Below are positions 5,753 to 7,079 of a DNA stretch of 7,079 bases, in pieces. The position numbers and the translations under genes were made by a program. Position 1 is the stretch's first letter; the number at the start of each line of letters is the position of its first letter. This stretch comes from Acidobacteriota bacterium (lineage in GTDB: Bacteria; Acidobacteriota; Thermoanaerobaculia; Multivoradales; JAHEKO01). The notes under the pieces were generated by a model. It was given only the letters and a program-made list of their open reading frames with translations, was not told where the DNA came from and made no database searches. The stretch spans positions 1 to 7,079 of the forward strand of contig JAUWSP010000138.1 in assembly GCA_030610025.1 (NCBI GenBank), written 5' to 3'.

Positions 5753-7079
5753 AACCGATTCGCACACGTTGGTTGACAGAGATCATCTGATGAAGCCCAT
5801 CACTCAAACGAGTGGCGGCTTCTTCCTCCTGGCGTTCCTCCTCTTCCTGGGCGTGGCCTGGGGGGCCTTCGCCTGGACCCGGCAGCTTACCTATGGCCTG
5901 CAAGTCACGGGCTTGAACAACACGGTCGCCTGGGGCGTCTACATCACCAATTTCGTGTTCTTCATCGGCATCAGCCACGCCGGCACACTGATCTCCGCCA
6001 TTCTTCGGGTTAGCGGCGCCGAGTGGCGCCGGCCGATCACCAGGGCGGCGGAGGCGATCACCGTTTTCGCGCTGGTCCTGGGTGGCAGCCAGATTCTGTT
6101 CGATCTCGGGCGCCCCGACAGAGCAATGAACGTGATCCTCTACGGCCCGCTGCAGTCCCCATTGCTCTGGGACGTGATCTGCATCTCGGTTTACCTGCTG
6201 AGCTCACTCTTCTACCTCCTTCTGCCGCTGATTCCCGACATGGCGATCATGCGGGACCACCACGCGGTGACCGGTTGGAGGAAGGAGCTCTACCGGATTC
6301 TGGCCTTCAATTGGGACCACAACCCCGAGCAGAAGCGACGCCTGGAGAAGGCCATCGGCGTGATGGCCGTGGCGATCATCCCGATCGCGATCTCGGTGCA
6401 TACGGTCGTTTCCTGGATCTTCGGAATGACCATCCGGCCGATGTGGCACTCGACCATCCTGGGCCCCTACTTCGTCGTCGGGGCCATCTATTCGGGAATC
6501 GCCGCGATCATCATCGCCATGGCGATCTTGAGGAAGGTCTACAGCCTCGAGGACTATCTCAAGCCTCTGCACTTCGACTACCTGGGCCTGTTGCTGCTGA
6601 CCATGACCGCCCTGTGGTTCTACTTCACCCTGGCCGAGTTCATCACCACCGGCTACGGCGGCCTGCTCGAGGAGTTGGAGGTCTTCGAGTCGAAGATGAC
6701 AGGCGACTTTGCCCTGCTCTTCTGGACGATGGTCACGTTCATGGTGATCGCGTTCTTCATCTTGAGTTTCGCGCGCAGCAGGTGGCCGATTTCAGGAACA
6801 GTCACTGCCTCATTCTTCATCGTCGCGGGAATGTGGATCGAGCGCTACACGATCGTCGTGCCGACCTTGAACGTGCTCGAGGGGCGCGGCTACCACCCTG
6901 CGGTCTACATGCCGAGCTGGGTGGAGGTGTCGATAACATTCGCCAGCATCTGCGGCTTCGCGCTTATGTATGTTCTTTTCGCCAAACTGTTTCCGATTAT
7001 CTCCATCTGGGAGGTTGAAGAGGCCGAGGAGGCCCTCGAGGAGAGGCTCGAGCATATGAAGACCTACCTGCCGACCGGA
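5742..7079 (+). CDS. dsrP: DsrP, NrfD/PsrC-family membrane subunit (3' partial, long ActC-like type)
   Basis: The frame is open from ATG 5742 to the right edge (446 codons, no stop). It encodes about ten hydrophobic segments, from FFLLAFLLFLGVAWGAFAW (27-45) to ASICGFALMYVLFAKLF (401-417), then an acidic Glu-rich tail. Family marks are TNFVFFIGISHAGTLISAI (69-87), DLGRPDRAMNVI (121-132), SPLLWDVI (139-146) and ISVHTVVSWIFGM (217-229). NrfD proteins exchange electrons with quinone beside an Fe-S partner, here DsrO. These segments resemble ActC-type NrfD proteins more than the short DsrP of Desulfovibrio as I recall it. I prefer ATG 5742, which overlaps dsrO by 11 bases and adds VDRDHLMKP, like the lead-in of related proteins; ATG 5790 is the alternative. 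Neither has a strong ribosome binding site. Confidence 0.9.
   Translation, partial: MVTRTDSHTLVDRDHLMKPITQTSGGFFLLAFLLFLGVAWGAFAWTRQLTYGLQVTGLNNTVAWGVYITNFVFFIGISHAGTLISAILRVSGAEWRRPITRAAEAITVFALVLGGSQILFDLGRPDRAMNVILYGPLQSPLLWDVICISVYLLSSLFYLLLPLIPDMAIMRDHHAVTGWRKELYRILAFNWDHNPEQKRRLEKAIGVMAVAIIPIAISVHTVVSWIFGMTIRPMWHSTILGPYFVVGAIYSGIAAIIIAMAILRKVYSLEDYLKPLHFDYLGLLLLTMTALWFYFTLAEFITTGYGGLLEELEVFESKMTGDFALLFWTMVTFMVIAFFILSFARSRWPISGTVTASFFIVAGMWIERYTIVVPTLNVLEGRGYHPAVYMPSWVEVSITFASICGFALMYVLFAKLFPIISIWEVEEAEEALEERLEHMKTYLPTG

Noticed and set aside
6023..7018. 331-codon plus-strand frame starting MAPADHQGGG
   Set aside because: It is a shifted-frame shadow of dsrP, rich in Arg, His, Gly and Pro; the other frame encodes an unbroken NrfD-type membrane protein.

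Overview
The window is a single plus-strand gene cluster for dissimilatory sulfur metabolism. It contains dsrC and the membrane complex dsrMKJOP, with two accessory genes (an OsmC-family protein and a stand-alone RsbRD N-terminal-domain protein) and the tail of an unrecognised gene at the left edge. The DNA is GC-rich by eye and gene-dense, with no gene on the minus strand. DsrC plus DsrMKJOP means an organism with the Dsr pathway. The RsbRD-like gene just before dsrM fits a sulfate/sulfite reducer of the Desulfobacterota or another phylum with a reductive-type cluster. dsrAB, dsrD, dsrEFH and dsrL are all outside the window, so reduction versus oxidation cannot be settled here.

Layout: 1-129, C-terminal end of an unrecognised protein; 161-550, OsmC family; 613-930, dsrC with both redox cysteines; 931-1085, a 155-base leader with two hairpins; 1086-1628, RsbRD-N protein; 1657-2646, dsrM; 2643-4307, dsrK; 4300-4959, dsrJ; 4952-5752, dsrO; 5742-7079, dsrP, which stays open to the right edge. 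From dsrM on, each gene overlaps the next (4, 8, 8 and probably 11 bases), so the five subunits are probably made from one transcript with coupled translation.

How it should work: DsrM (haem b, membrane) and DsrP (NrfD-type, membrane) exchange electrons with quinone. DsrJ (triheme cytochrome c) and DsrO (Fe-S protein) act outside the membrane. DsrK (Fe-S, HdrD-like) acts on the cytoplasmic side and is thought to exchange electrons with the DsrC disulfide/trisulfide.

The main surprises are two in-frame stop codons in otherwise well-conserved genes. dsrK has a TAG at 3825-3827 between its two CCG domains. The likely original dsrO frame has a TGA at 4988-4990, inside an apparent twin-arginine signal whose ATG has a strong ribosome binding site and overlaps the end of dsrJ. 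Sequence error, early decay of the complex, or stop-codon recoding are all open. Other departures are a DsrJ with about 70 extra residues before the haem domain and a DsrP of the long, ActC-like NrfD type.
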